Shown: positions 18,573 to 27,505, counted from the stretch's first letter. The stretch is DNA of 64,000 bases from Bradyrhizobium sp. AUGA SZCCT0283 (GCF_018130385.1 NZ_JAFCLU010000008.1:186001-250000), one strand, 5' to 3'. Numbers and translations are program-made. Notes: a model not told the origin generated them from the sequence alone.

Positions 18573-18947
18573 ATGGACAAGGATCGGATTGTCGGCTCGG
18601 CCAAGGATTTTGCCGGTAAGGTCGAAGGCGCTGTCGGCGACATGGCTGGCGATGCGAAGACGCAGGCCGAGGGCCGCGCGCGCGAAGCCGTCGGCACGGT
18701 GCAAAATCTCTACGGCCAGGCCAAGGATGCCGCCCGCGACGCCACGGATGCCGCCGTCAACTACGCCAAGGATGCTTATGAAAACAGCGGCGACACCGTT
18801 CGCAGCGGCCAGCAAGCGGTAGCGAAGACCGTGCAGGAAAATCCGCTCGGCGCGCTGCTGGTCGCAGGTGGAATTGGATTTGCGCTGGCGCTGTTGATGA
18901 CGCGCCCGCCGCGCCGCCCGCCGCCGCGCTGGCGCTATTACGGCTAG
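18573..18947 (+). CDS. CsbD-like stress protein with ElaB/YqjD-like membrane tail
   Basis: A 124-residue protein. Residues 1-40 are CsbD-like (MDKDRIVGSAKDFAGKVEGAVGD). An alanine-rich amphipathic helix follows, then a single C-terminal span with a glycine-rich face (GALLVAGGIGFALALL) and a basic proline-rich end (RPPRRPPPRWRYYG). This CsbD plus ElaB/DUF883-like arrangement is usual in Rhizobiales general-stress proteins. The TAG stop lies in the left end of the dispersed repeat that begins at 18944. Confidence 0.88.
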   Translation: MDKDRIVGSAKDFAGKVEGAVGDMAGDAKTQAEGRAREAVGTVQNLYGQAKDAARDATDAAVNYAKDAYENSGDTVRSGQQAVAKTVQENPLGALLVAGGIGFALALLMTRPPRRPPPRWRYYG

Positions 18948-19045
18948 AGCGTTTTCCAGCGAAGTGGAGACCGGTTCGCGTCAAGAAAACGCGTCAAATC
19001 AAAAATCTGGAGCCCCGTTCCGATTCCATCGGAACGGGGCTCCAG
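18944..19045 (+). repeat. Dispersed repeat (GCGTTTT type) with perfect 18-bp terminal hairpin
   Basis: The element starts CTAGAGCGTTTT, runs through CCGGTTCGCGT and GAAAACGCGTC, and ends in a perfect 18-bp inverted repeat with a 3-base loop (19007-19045, arms starting CTGGAGCCCCG). The hairpin may also act as a transcript end for the CsbD gene, although no T-run follows. A second, shorter copy in the same orientation lies at 21008-21078. The rest of 18948-19112 shows no gene. Confidence 0.75.
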
Positions 19046-19112
19046 AACGGTCCTGATTAGTTCGCCGGCGATGCAATGCATCGTCGGGAAACGCGCGTCT
19101 CACGGTGAGGCG

Positions 19113-20846
19113 TCAGAATCGCGTGAGATTGCCCGGCGGGACCTCGGCCGATCGTCCGACATTACCCGGCGGGCGCGGCACGCCCGGGGCCACGGGTCCA
19201 CGCGGCGGTGCGGCCGCAGGCGGCGCGGGCTGACGCGGCGCCGCGCCGAACCCGCCGAAGAAATCGCGCAGCGACGGCCCGTTGGTTTGCGCGGGTCGGA
19301 TCTGCATCGGCTGCTGCTTCTTCTGTTGTTGTAACGTTTGCTGCGGCGGCGGAAGCAAAAGCTGCTTCTGTCCGGGCACCGCCGTCACCGTTCCGCTCGG
19401 AGAGGTGGCTGCTACCGGCGTATCGCCCTTGGCCTGCTCGCGGCCGATTTCCCGGCGCGGCCAGGCGTAATCGTCGGCGCGGCCAGCCGGTGCCGCCAGC
19501 GCTTCACCCTTCACCAGCGTGCGCGCAGCTAGCGCATCGACCCCGGCCGGACGCGAGCCGGGACCGCCGAGCAACTGATCCGTGCCAACGGAAGAGGCCA
19601 CCAGCGGCATGACCGGTCCGGCGAGGGGACGCGGCGCCGGTTGACCCGGCACGACATTGGCGTCTGGGGTTGCCGGTTCGATCGGCACGGCGATCGGCCC
19701 GGAGCGGGCAGCGAGCAGGCGCGTCACTTCGCGCTCGACATAATGTGCAAGCTTGCGCGCGCCGGGCTTGGTGAAGAAGACACCGTCGGCCGTACGCAAC
19801 TGGCGGATCTGGCCTTCGAAGTCGGGACCTTTCTGCAGGAAGCGGCCGGCTTCATCGACAAAGCCATCCCAGATATCGACATAGGTGATGCCGGCCTTGC
19901 CGGCGCCGTCGCGATACAGCGCATCCAGGAACAGCATGTCGGCCGTTCCCTTTTGCCCGCGGATCGCAGGCAGGCCGACCCACAACACCGGCACGCCCTT
20001 GGATTTCAATACGCCGATCAGCTCTTCGATCTTCTTGGCGTAGAGTTCGACCCAGCGCTCGTCGCGGAATTCGTAGAGCCCGCCGCCTGAGCGCGCGCTC
20101 TTTTCGGGGGCTGCGATTTGCGGTGTATCATCGTCCTCGGCATCGTCAGCCTTCGCGGTATCAGCCTTGGCAGTGTCTGCCTTGGTTCCATCAGTCTTGC
20201 CAGCATCGGCCTTGGCAGTATCAGTCGAGCTTTCAGGCTTGGACTTTGCATCGCCCGGCTTGGCGCGCGCGTCCTTCTTGTCGTCCTTCTTGTCGCTCTT
20301 CTTCTCAGGCGCTGCTTCGCGGATGGCCTGGCGGTCGTTGAGGCCGAGCATGACGACGATGGCATCCGGCTTTTCGTTGGCGAGGATGCCCTTGGCGGCC
20401 GCGGCCCAATCGGCGGGCTCGCCGCGCGGCTGATACTTGATCAGGCCGGAGGCGGTCTTGTGCTTGCGGATCACGCCCATGTCGGGCTGCTCGGCATAGG
20501 CGTCTTCCAGGCCATAGCCGAGCCAGTCGGCCATGGCGTCGCCCAGCACCAGCACGTTACGTTCCGGCACCGTGTCGCGCTTGGCGGGCCCAGGCGCGCG
20601 GGAGAAATCCTGGCGCGGCGCCTGCTGCTGAGGCCCTTGCTGGAAGGGTGCAAAGAAATCGCCGCCGAACCAGCCGCCGCCACGTTGTGGCGCTTGCCGC
20701 TGCGGCGGACCGCCGAAGCCACCGAAATTGAAAAACTGCGCCGAGGCAGGGCCGACGATCCCGATCAGAAGCGCGATCGCAACCGCCAGCGCCACCAGCG
20801 GGCCAGTGTCGGTGAACACGCGCAAGAAGGACTTTGGCTTTCGCAT
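19113..20846 (-). CDS. DUF459 / SGNH-fold exported protein, catalytic residues altered
   Basis: A 577-residue protein with a signal or anchor segment (residues 17-37) and a Gly/Pro/Gln-rich stretch to about 90. The SGNH-like domain has block I as GDA (102-104) instead of GDS, block III GLND intact (168-171), and block V as DGVFFT (354-359) where DGxHxT is usual. A low-complexity Lys/Asp/Ala insert (~178-252, TAKAD repeats) splits the domain, and a Pro-rich tail of ~190 residues follows. Probably a periplasmic, possibly non-catalytic, envelope protein. ATG at 20846 chosen over an upstream TTG. Confidence 0.82.
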   Translation of the reverse strand: MRKPKSFLRVFTDTGPLVALAVAIALLIGIVGPASAQFFNFGGFGGPPQRQAPQRGGGWFGGDFFAPFQQGPQQQAPRQDFSRAPGPAKRDTVPERNVLVLGDAMADWLGYGLEDAYAEQPDMGVIRKHKTASGLIKYQPRGEPADWAAAAKGILANEKPDAIVVMLGLNDRQAIREAAPEKKSDKKDDKKDARAKPGDAKSKPESSTDTAKADAGKTDGTKADTAKADTAKADDAEDDDTPQIAAPEKSARSGGGLYEFRDERWVELYAKKIEELIGVLKSKGVPVLWVGLPAIRGQKGTADMLFLDALYRDGAGKAGITYVDIWDGFVDEAGRFLQKGPDFEGQIRQLRTADGVFFTKPGARKLAHYVEREVTRLLAARSGPIAVPIEPATPDANVVPGQPAPRPLAGPVMPLVASSVGTDQLLGGPGSRPAGVDALAARTLVKGEALAAPAGRADDYAWPRREIGREQAKGDTPVAATSPSGTVTAVPGQKQLLLPPPQQTLQQQKKQQPMQIRPAQTNGPSLRDFFGGFGAAPRQPAPPAAAPPRGPVAPGVPRPPGNVGRSAEVPPGNLTRF

Positions 20847-21007
20847 CCGGCTCGGTCGCAATGGATCGTGAGGCGTGAAATATAGTAGCGGAATCGGGCC
20901 GCAAGCGGGCAGATTTTCCCCATAAACCGGGGTTCCGGCCCGACCGTCAAGGCTTCTGCCGAATCGTGGTTTTCAGGGTTACTTTCGGGCGGAAAACCTG
21001 ACTTTCA

Positions 21008-21078
21008 TAGCGTTTTCGAGCGAGGTGGAGTCCGGTTCGCGTAAAGAAAACGGGTCAAAACTAAAACTAAAGGCTCTA
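21008..21078 (+). repeat. Dispersed repeat (GCGTTTT type), shorter copy
   Basis: Matches the 18944-19045 element from GCGTTTTCGAGCG through CCGGTTCGCGT and GAAAACGGGTC, ending GGCTCTA without the long hairpin. Its right end contains the stop codon of the minus-strand lytic transglycosylase (21076-21078). The remainder of 20847-21007 is the DUF459 upstream region. Confidence 0.7.
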
Positions 21079-22485
21079 CCGCCCCCGCAGCCGCTCCAGG
21101 ACGTCGGAGGAGGCGAATCCGTCCGCCGGCGTCCCGATCGAGGCCTGGAAGCTGCGCAGCGCCTCCCGGGTCTGGCCGCCGAACTGGCCGTCCGGCGTGC
21201 CGCGATAGAAGCCGCGCTGGGCCAGGAGCTGCTGCAGTTCCAGCCGCTCGGCGCGCGACAGCACCCGTTCCTGCCGCGGCCAGGGCTGCACGAACGGCGC
21301 CCCGCCGCGCAGGCGGTCGGCAAAATGGCCGATCGCCAGCGCATAGGCCTCCGCCGGGTTGTATTTCATGATCACGCGGAAATTCTGCAGCATCAGGAAG
21401 CCGGGCCCCTGCGCGCCGGCGGGCGCCAGCAGATAGGCCTTTTCGGTGGTGTCAGGGAACGGCTTGCCGTCGGCCCGCTTCATTCCCTGGCTCTGCCACT
21501 GCGCGATCGTCATCGCCTTGGCCTTGTCCGCCAGCATGAAATTAAAACCCTCCGGCAGCACCACCTCGTAGCCCCAGCTTCGGCCGGTCTGCCAGCCGTC
21601 CTTCTTGAGGTTGTTGGCGGTGGAGGCGATCAGGTCGGCGGCGTTGTCGACGACGTCGCGGCGGCCGTCGCCGTCAGCATCCACGGCGTAGCGCTTGAAG
21701 GCGGTCGGCATGAACTGCGTCGGCCCGAACGCGCCGGCCCAGGAGCCGCGCATCTGTTCGGGACGCAGATCGCCGCGGTTGAGGATTTCCAGCGCGGTGA
21801 GGAATTCGTCCCTGAAATACGCCTGGCGGCGGCCGATGCAGGCCAGCGTCGCCGTCGACTGCACCACGTTGCGGTCGCCCATCTGCGTCGAATAGTTCGA
21901 CTCGATGCCCCAGATCGAGGCGATCGCGTAGCGGTCGACGCCGTAGGCTTTCTCCGCCGCGTCGAACTGCGGCTTGTATTTCGCGAGGATCTCGCGGCCC
22001 TTGGCGAGACGATTGTCGTTCACGAGGATGTCGAGATAGTCCCAGATCGCCTTGGTGAATTCGGGCTGCGAATCCATCAGGTCCATGATGCGCAAATCGG
22101 GCTCGAGGTCAGCGGTGAAGCGCTCGAAATTCGCTTGCGTGATGTTGCGCCGTGCGGCATCCGGCCACATCGAGGCGACGCAATTTTGAAAATTCGCGGC
22201 CGCCTGCCGGATCGCGGATGCCGTCATCAGCGGATGGCCGGAGGCGCCGTCCTCGCCGCTCCAAGGGGGCGGCGCCGGCGGACCGCCGTCCGGGCCGGGC
22301 GCGGCCTGCGGTGCCGGGCCGGATTTCGGACCGGAGAAGATGTTGCCGAAAAAGTTCGAAACCCCGTTGCCGGAGGATTGGGCCTGGGACGGGCTGACAA
22401 AAACGGCCTGGCTGGAACACGCCAGCGCCGCCGCGATCATGATCGCGCCGGCTCGATTGGTCATCGCTCGTTCAGGCAAACCCAT
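21076..22485 (-). CDS. Lytic murein transglycosylase (MltB-like) with peptidoglycan-binding domain
   Basis: A 469-residue exported enzyme that cleaves glycan strands of peptidoglycan. A signal peptide is followed by a Pro/Gly linker (~40-80). The SLT_2/MltB-type catalytic domain has IWGIESNYSTQMG with the catalytic Glu near residue 195, then GSWAGAFGPTQFMPTAF. The last ~60 residues form a peptidoglycan-binding domain (LQQLLAQRGFYRGTPDGQFGGQTREALRSFQ). ATG at 22485 is used; an ATG at 22464 would also give a signal peptide. Confidence 0.92.
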   Translation of the reverse strand: MGLPERAMTNRAGAIMIAAALACSSQAVFVSPSQAQSSGNGVSNFFGNIFSGPKSGPAPQAAPGPDGGPPAPPPWSGEDGASGHPLMTASAIRQAAANFQNCVASMWPDAARRNITQANFERFTADLEPDLRIMDLMDSQPEFTKAIWDYLDILVNDNRLAKGREILAKYKPQFDAAEKAYGVDRYAIASIWGIESNYSTQMGDRNVVQSTATLACIGRRQAYFRDEFLTALEILNRGDLRPEQMRGSWAGAFGPTQFMPTAFKRYAVDADGDGRRDVVDNAADLIASTANNLKKDGWQTGRSWGYEVVLPEGFNFMLADKAKAMTIAQWQSQGMKRADGKPFPDTTEKAYLLAPAGAQGPGFLMLQNFRVIMKYNPAEAYALAIGHFADRLRGGAPFVQPWPRQERVLSRAERLELQQLLAQRGFYRGTPDGQFGGQTREALRSFQASIGTPADGFASSDVLERLRGR

Positions 22486-22713
22486 TCAGTGTCCGTCCGT
22501 TGTTTCTCACCCCGGTTCAGAAGGCCCTGCCACGGTTTCCAACAGCTTAACAGAGGCGGAATTTCGTTGTCGCCCCCGGCCAGCGCAAGGGGAGGCGAAA
22601 CAACTGGCACCATACATCCGCCTTTGTTGGGGGATGCAAACCGGCTACCAACGTGCAATCAAAGCACTTTCCCCGTTCCCAAAATTCCTCATTTCCAAGG
22701 CCCTCGACATCCC

Positions 22714-23595
22714 ATGAAAATCCGTAAAGCCGTTTTCCCGGTCGCCGGTCTCGGCACCCGCGTCCTGCCCGCCACCAAGGCGATGCCGAAGGAAATGCTG
22801 ACCATCGTCGACAAGCCGCTGATCCAGTACGTGGTCGACGAGGCCAAGGAGGCCGGCATCGAGCATTTCGTCTTCGTCACCGGGCGCAACAAGGGCGTGA
22901 TCGAGGATCATTTCGACCGGATGTTCGAGCTCGACACCACGCTGGCCGCGCGCGGTAACAAGAAGGCCGAGCAGGACATTTTGGCGCGCGACCAGCCCGA
23001 AGCCGGCGCCACCAGTTTCACCCGCCAGCAGGCGCCGCTCGGCCTCGGGCACGCGGTCTGGTGCGCGCGCGACATCGTCGGCGACGAGCCGTTCGCCGTG
23101 CTGCTGCCGGACGAACTGGTGCTGAACAGCCCGGGTTGCCTGAAGCAGATGATCGAGGCTGCCAGCAAGCTCGGCGGCAAGTCCAATCTGCTCGCGGTGG
23201 AAGCGGTGCCCGACGATCTCACCCATCAATACGGCATCTGCGGCGTCGGCAAGCGGCTCGCCAAGAATATGTTCGAGGTCAACGGCATGGTGGAGAAACC
23301 GCCGAAGGGCACCGCGCCGTCAAACCTTTCGATCACCGGGCGCTACATCCTGCAGCCGGAAATCTTCAAGATCCTGGAGACCCAGGAGCGCGGCGCGGGC
23401 AACGAGATCCAGCTCACCGATGCGATGAAAACCCTCGCCAGGACGCAAAGCTTCTACGGCGTGGAGTTCGAGGGTGAGCGGCACGATTGCGGCTCGAAAT
23501 CCGGCTTCCTGCGCGCCAACATCGCCTACGGAATGGCACGCCCCGACCTTCGCGACGGCCTGCGCGCAGAGATGAAGAAGTATCTGGAGAAGTGA
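22714..23595 (+). CDS. galU: UTP-glucose-1-phosphate uridylyltransferase
   Basis: A 293-residue nucleotidyltransferase making UDP-glucose for exopolysaccharide, LPS and cyclic glucans. KAVFPVAGLGTRVLPATKAMPKEML is the diagnostic UTP-binding loop (starting at residue 5); LLPDELV, VEKP and NEIQLTDAM are further family motifs. The ATG at 22714 starts the family similarity; the frame stays open for another 1.7 kb upstream, but that is antisense to the lytic transglycosylase and is not coding. The 228 bases upstream show no other gene. Confidence 0.95.
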   Translation: MKIRKAVFPVAGLGTRVLPATKAMPKEMLTIVDKPLIQYVVDEAKEAGIEHFVFVTGRNKGVIEDHFDRMFELDTTLAARGNKKAEQDILARDQPEAGATSFTRQQAPLGLGHAVWCARDIVGDEPFAVLLPDELVLNSPGCLKQMIEAASKLGGKSNLLAVEAVPDDLTHQYGICGVGKRLAKNMFEVNGMVEKPPKGTAPSNLSITGRYILQPEIFKILETQERGAGNEIQLTDAMKTLARTQSFYGVEFEGERHDCGSKSGFLRANIAYGMARPDLRDGLRAEMKKYLEK

Positions 23596-23617
23596 GGAAG
23601 GCCGACGCTGTTGTCGC

Positions 23618-23737
23618 CGTCATTGCGAGGAGCGAACGCGACGACTTGTCCGCCGTAGCTCGAAGAGCGAAGGCGGAAGCAATCCATCGCTCCGCATGCG
23701 CTGAGGCATGGATTGCTTCGCTTCGCTCGCAATGACG
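23618..23737 (+). repeat. Dispersed palindromic repeat, CATTGCGAG type, with nested palindrome
   Basis: Ends CGTCATTGCGAG / CTCGCAATGACG form a perfect 12-bp inverted repeat. Inner parts GCAATCCAT and ATGGATTGC pair as well. The nested 39-bp insert described for 15215-15253 recurs at 23640-23678. A short copy without the insert is at 32959-33013. It sits between the convergent galU and diguanylate cyclase genes. Confidence 0.75.
23640..23678 (+). repeat. Nested ~39-bp palindromic insert, copy 2
   Basis: Same element as at 15215-15253 with one base difference in the hairpin loop region, but here inside a CATTGCGAG-type repeat rather than a GTGGGC-type one. Confidence 0.75.
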
Positions 23738-23756
23738 ACGGTGCGGTGGTGAACGC

Positions 23757-25283
23757 TTACGCCACCAGCGCCAGCTGCGGGATCGCGGCGACCACCGACT
23801 GATTGCGGCCATTGGCTTTGGCGGCATAGAGCGCCTTGTCGGCGGCTTCGATGAGGTCGGGCCAGCTCAATGGCGCAGCCGGCGTCATGCTCGCCACACC
23901 GATACTGACGGTCGTCACGCTGGGGTCTTCCGCCCACTGTTCGACCTTCAGGCGGATGGTTTCGGCGACGGTGAACGCTTCCACCGCCGAGAGGCCCGGC
24001 AGGAGTACCGCGAATTCCTCGCCGCCGTAGCGCGCCGGACAGTCGCCCGACCGCCGCACCGAGTCCGAAATGCAGATCGCGATGCCGACCAGCACCTGGT
24101 CGCCGGCCTGGTGTCCGTAGGTGTCGTTGTAGGCCTTGAAGTGGTCCGCATCGATCATCAGCACCGCGATGGAGGTCTCGTTGCGCGCCGCCCGCCGCCA
24201 TTCCAGATCGATTTCGGAATCGAATTTGCGCCGGTTCTTCAGGCCGGTGAGCGCATCGGTCGTCGCCAGCTCCTCCAGCTTGCGCTCGGCCTCGGCGCGG
24301 CGGCCGATCTCGCGCGCGAGGAACAGCGTGGTACCGACCACGAACAGGATCAGCACCATCATGACCGCCCCGATCCGCAGCACTTCCCGGTGCCAAAGGT
24401 TCAGGATGCTCGCCAGCGGCTTTCCGACCACGACAAAGAACAGATTCGTGCTGCCGCTTCGAACATAAAGCCGCGGCGTCGGATCCACCGGCCCGACGCC
24501 GGCATAGGCCGTGCCTTCCTTCAGATTGTCCGCCCGCCAGTTTGGCCGCTCCGCCAGATTCTTTCCGATGACATCGAGGTCAAACGGCGTCCGCATGATG
24601 ATCGTTCGATCGCGGCGCAACACCGTGATCGTATCGCCGGGGTTGAGGGTGAGCCGGCCGAACAGGTCATGGAAATAAGTGAAACGGATCGAGCCCACCA
24701 CGACGCCAAGGAAGCCGCCATCGGTATCGTTGATGCGCCGGCTGAGCACGATCGAATAGGCGCCGCGGCGCAGCATCGGGCGGCTCATATATAGGCCCAC
24801 ATCGGGGTCGGAGCGATGAACCCAAAAATACTCCTCGTCGCTGCGATCCTCCGGCGCCGGATCGAGGCTTGCCGCGTCGTGTGTCAGCTTGCCCTGCGCG
24901 TCGAACACCTGGATGGCGCCGAAGTGTTTGGCGGTGGCGGCGTGATCAAACAGGATCAGGTGCTGGATTTCTTTGCTGACGCCCTTGATCTCCGGTATCA
25001 CCAGGTTGCTGACGACATTGCGTAGCGAGAGGTCGTAAAGTTCGATATTCCGGCTGATGTCGGCATCGATGCCGGCAGCGAGATTTTCCAGAGTCTGGCG
25101 CGCGAGCTCTTCCTCGCCGCGGCGCATGTCGAGCATGACGCTGGTGCAAATCGCGGAGAAACCGATCACGGTCGCAATGGACGACGCGATCAACAGCTTC
25201 GCAGACAATCGCCAGGGCCGGCGGCCGGAGTCTCTCCTGAACCAACCCTTTCCGGCCACGTCGCTTTGCCGTCCGAACAGCAT
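23757..25283 (-). CDS. Membrane diguanylate cyclase (Cache-like sensor + GGDEF)
   Basis: A 508-residue inner-membrane enzyme predicted to make cyclic di-GMP. Membrane spans at about 29-51 and 303-323 enclose a ~250-residue periplasmic sensor of the PDC/Cache type (FWVHRSDPDVGLYMSRPM, SRRINDTDGGFLGVVVGSI). The GGDEF domain has the active GGEEF at 420-424 and an inhibitory-site RSGD at 411-414, exactly five residues before it, so product feedback is expected. ATG at 25283 has GGAG upstream; a TTG further out is rejected. Confidence 0.92.
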   Translation of the reverse strand: MLFGRQSDVAGKGWFRRDSGRRPWRLSAKLLIASSIATVIGFSAICTSVMLDMRRGEEELARQTLENLAAGIDADISRNIELYDLSLRNVVSNLVIPEIKGVSKEIQHLILFDHAATAKHFGAIQVFDAQGKLTHDAASLDPAPEDRSDEEYFWVHRSDPDVGLYMSRPMLRRGAYSIVLSRRINDTDGGFLGVVVGSIRFTYFHDLFGRLTLNPGDTITVLRRDRTIIMRTPFDLDVIGKNLAERPNWRADNLKEGTAYAGVGPVDPTPRLYVRSGSTNLFFVVVGKPLASILNLWHREVLRIGAVMMVLILFVVGTTLFLAREIGRRAEAERKLEELATTDALTGLKNRRKFDSEIDLEWRRAARNETSIAVLMIDADHFKAYNDTYGHQAGDQVLVGIAICISDSVRRSGDCPARYGGEEFAVLLPGLSAVEAFTVAETIRLKVEQWAEDPSVTTVSIGVASMTPAAPLSWPDLIEAADKALYAAKANGRNQSVVAAIPQLALVA

Positions 25284-25416
25284 GGTCCGCTCCAAGCCTT
25301 CCGGTATGCTGCCAGATATGTTGTTGCGGCCTTAAACGGCGACAGCGATATGATAATCAGTTAACGCTTGGTTGCCGGGAGCGACGGTTTTATGCAAATC
25401 GCCATTGGAGACACGG

Positions 25417-25674
25417 GTGAACGACTACGACCTGCTGCGGAACTATCTGAAGAAGCAGAAACTTCCTGAATTCGTGCTGAGTTTCGAACAGATCGAGGAG
25501 ATCATCGACGCAGCCCTGCCGCGCGCCGCGCACCGCGCATCATGGTGGGAAACGCTGCGCAGCCCGCAGGAGAAGATGCCGCAGCGCGAGGCCTGCCTGG
25601 AAGCCGGCTATATCGCGACGCGGCAGGCGGACGGGAAGAGCGTGAAGTTCAAGAAGATGCCGGTGAGGCGGTGA
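25417..25674 (+). CDS. Small conserved protein, unknown function
   Basis: An 85-residue soluble protein starting at GTG 25417, with GGAG six bases upstream. It reads YDLLRNYLKKQK, then LSFEQIEEIIDAALP.A and a Trp pair (ASWWETL), followed by a basic end (VKFKKMPVRR). This pattern resembles a family of short bacterial proteins of the DUF7662 type, but I cannot confirm membership. It is divergent from the diguanylate cyclase. The following 25675-25960 (286 bases) shows no gene I can support. Confidence 0.65.
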   Translation: MNDYDLLRNYLKKQKLPEFVLSFEQIEEIIDAALPRAAHRASWWETLRSPQEKMPQREACLEAGYIATRQADGKSVKFKKMPVRR

Positions 25675-25960
25675 GGGCGCGCCGCTCACCCGTCATCACC
25701 GGCAGGGACGTCTGCTTTTCCCTCTGGAGCCGACGTCGTCTTGCTCCGTGCTGCACGTCCAAAAAGTGCCAATTTTCCGCCGCGAGACACGCTTCCTGCT
25801 ACGCGGGCTGTCGTATATGAGAGAATTGCCAACGGAACGTGCCGATAGTCTTAAGGAGCAAATTGGCGGCGTGGATGGCGGCGGCGGTTAGTTAGTCCAA
25901 AATCGCGATCTGATACTTGATCGATGCAAGCGCGGACAGGCATTTCAACCGGGGCATGGC

Positions 25961-27505
25961 ATGGTGAATCGATTTACGACGGCGCGATCCACCGTGGCGA
26001 TACGGCGTTGGGGCCCTCCCGCCATTGTGACGCTTGCGGCGATGGCAGCAGTGACGGCGCTGACCGCCGACGCCGCGGCGAGACAGGCGCGCCCCAAGCC
26101 TCCCACCGAGGCGACGGCGCCGCGCGATGCAGGCGAGCCGATCATGGCGATCGTGTCGATCAAGGCCCAGCAGGTCACTTTCTACGACGCCGACGGCTGG
26201 ATCATGCGCGCGCCGGTGTCGACCGGCACCACGGGACGCGAGACGCCGGCCGGAATCTTCGCCGTCCTCGAAAAGGAGAAGGAACACCGCTCGACCCTCT
26301 ATGACGATGCCGAGATGCCGAACATGCAGCGCATCACCTGGAACGGCATCGCGCTGCACGGCGGGCCGCTGCCGGGGTATGCGGCCTCGCACGGCTGCAT
26401 TCGGATGCCCTTTGGCTTTGCCGAGAAGTTGTTCGACAGGACGCGGATCGGGATGCGGGTGATCATCTCGCCTGATAACGCCGAGCCGGTCGAGTTCTCC
26501 CATCCGGCGCTGCTGGTGCCGAAGGCGGAGGCCATCGCGGCCGCGCCGGCCAGGGCCGAGGCGCTCCCCCGTGAGGCGGCCGAGGCCGCCAAGACGGCCG
26601 ACGAGGCGAAGAAAGCCGCCGCGACAGCGACGCGCGAGTCGGCGTCGCTGTCGGCGTCGTTGCGCAAGCTGGAGGGGTTCAAGGCCCGCGCCGCCGCCGA
26701 GCTCGCTTACGCCGACAAGGCGCTCGCCGCCGCCAGGACGGACGAGGCCAAGGCGCGGGCCGAGGACCTCAAGCAAAAGGCCGTCGCCAAGGCCGCGGAA
26801 CTGGGGAACCAGCTCGACACCGCCAGGGCCGACGCGAAATCGAAGCTCGACGCCGCCGCCGTCGCAAAGGAAGCGGCCAAGACGGCGCAGACGCGGAAAG
26901 CCGACACCGCCAAAGCGGCGAGCGAGGCGAGGCTCGCGCTCGAGCCGGTCTCGATCTACATCAGCCGCGCGACGCAGAAGCTTTACGTGCGCCGCCCCAC
27001 GCATAAGCCGGCACCTGACGGCGGCGGCATCGTGTTCGATGCGACGATTGAGGTTCCGGTCACGATCCGCAATCCCGAAAGACCGATCGGCACGCATGTG
27101 TTCACGGCGGTGGCGCGCAGCGAGGCGGGCCTGCGCTGGACTGCGGTCACGATCGACAACGGCGACAACGCCAAGGCTGCGCTCGACCGCATCGCCGTTC
27201 CGCAGGATGTGCTCGATCGCATCGCGCCGACCGCATTGCCGCGATCCTCGATCGTCATCTCGGACGAGCCGCTGAGCCGCGAGACCAACTATCGCACGGA
27301 GTTTGTCGCGGTGCTGAACAACCAACCCCAGGGCGGCTTCTTAACGCGGCGGCCGACAGCCGATGTCTTCGTTGCGAGCGACGACGTCCAGGGCGACGAT
27401 GGCTTCGGCTTCTTCAATTTCCAACGCGATCGGGACCCCCAAGCCGGCAATACGCGCCGGCGCGGCGGCCAGTACTATCGTCAGATGCAACCGGGCTGGT
27501 GGTAA
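25961..27505 (+). CDS. L,D-transpeptidase with coiled coil and second degenerate YkuD-like domain
   Basis: A 514-residue exported protein. A signal/anchor segment at ~17-40 precedes an active-looking L,D-transpeptidase domain (60-172) with H133 and the SHGC nucleophile C146 in AASHGCIRMP. An Ala/Lys/Glu-rich coiled coil follows (~197-327). Residues ~329-460 look like a second YkuD-type beta domain (SIYISRATQKLYVRRP, NPERPIGTHVFTA) but contain no SHGC cysteine. It probably makes 3-3 peptidoglycan cross-links or anchors envelope proteins. The C-terminus is Arg/Gly/Gln-rich. Confidence 0.88.
   Translation: MVNRFTTARSTVAIRRWGPPAIVTLAAMAAVTALTADAAARQARPKPPTEATAPRDAGEPIMAIVSIKAQQVTFYDADGWIMRAPVSTGTTGRETPAGIFAVLEKEKEHRSTLYDDAEMPNMQRITWNGIALHGGPLPGYAASHGCIRMPFGFAEKLFDRTRIGMRVIISPDNAEPVEFSHPALLVPKAEAIAAAPARAEALPREAAEAAKTADEAKKAAATATRESASLSASLRKLEGFKARAAAELAYADKALAAARTDEAKARAEDLKQKAVAKAAELGNQLDTARADAKSKLDAAAVAKEAAKTAQTRKADTAKAASEARLALEPVSIYISRATQKLYVRRPTHKPAPDGGGIVFDATIEVPVTIRNPERPIGTHVFTAVARSEAGLRWTAVTIDNGDNAKAALDRIAVPQDVLDRIAPTALPRSSIVISDEPLSRETNYRTEFVAVLNNQPQGGFLTRRPTADVFVASDDVQGDDGFGFFNFQRDRDPQAGNTRRRGGQYYRQMQPGWW

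Noticed and set aside
21025..22713. 560-codon in-frame extension upstream of galU
   Set aside because: It lies antisense to the lytic transglycosylase, and GalU similarity begins exactly at the ATG at 22714.
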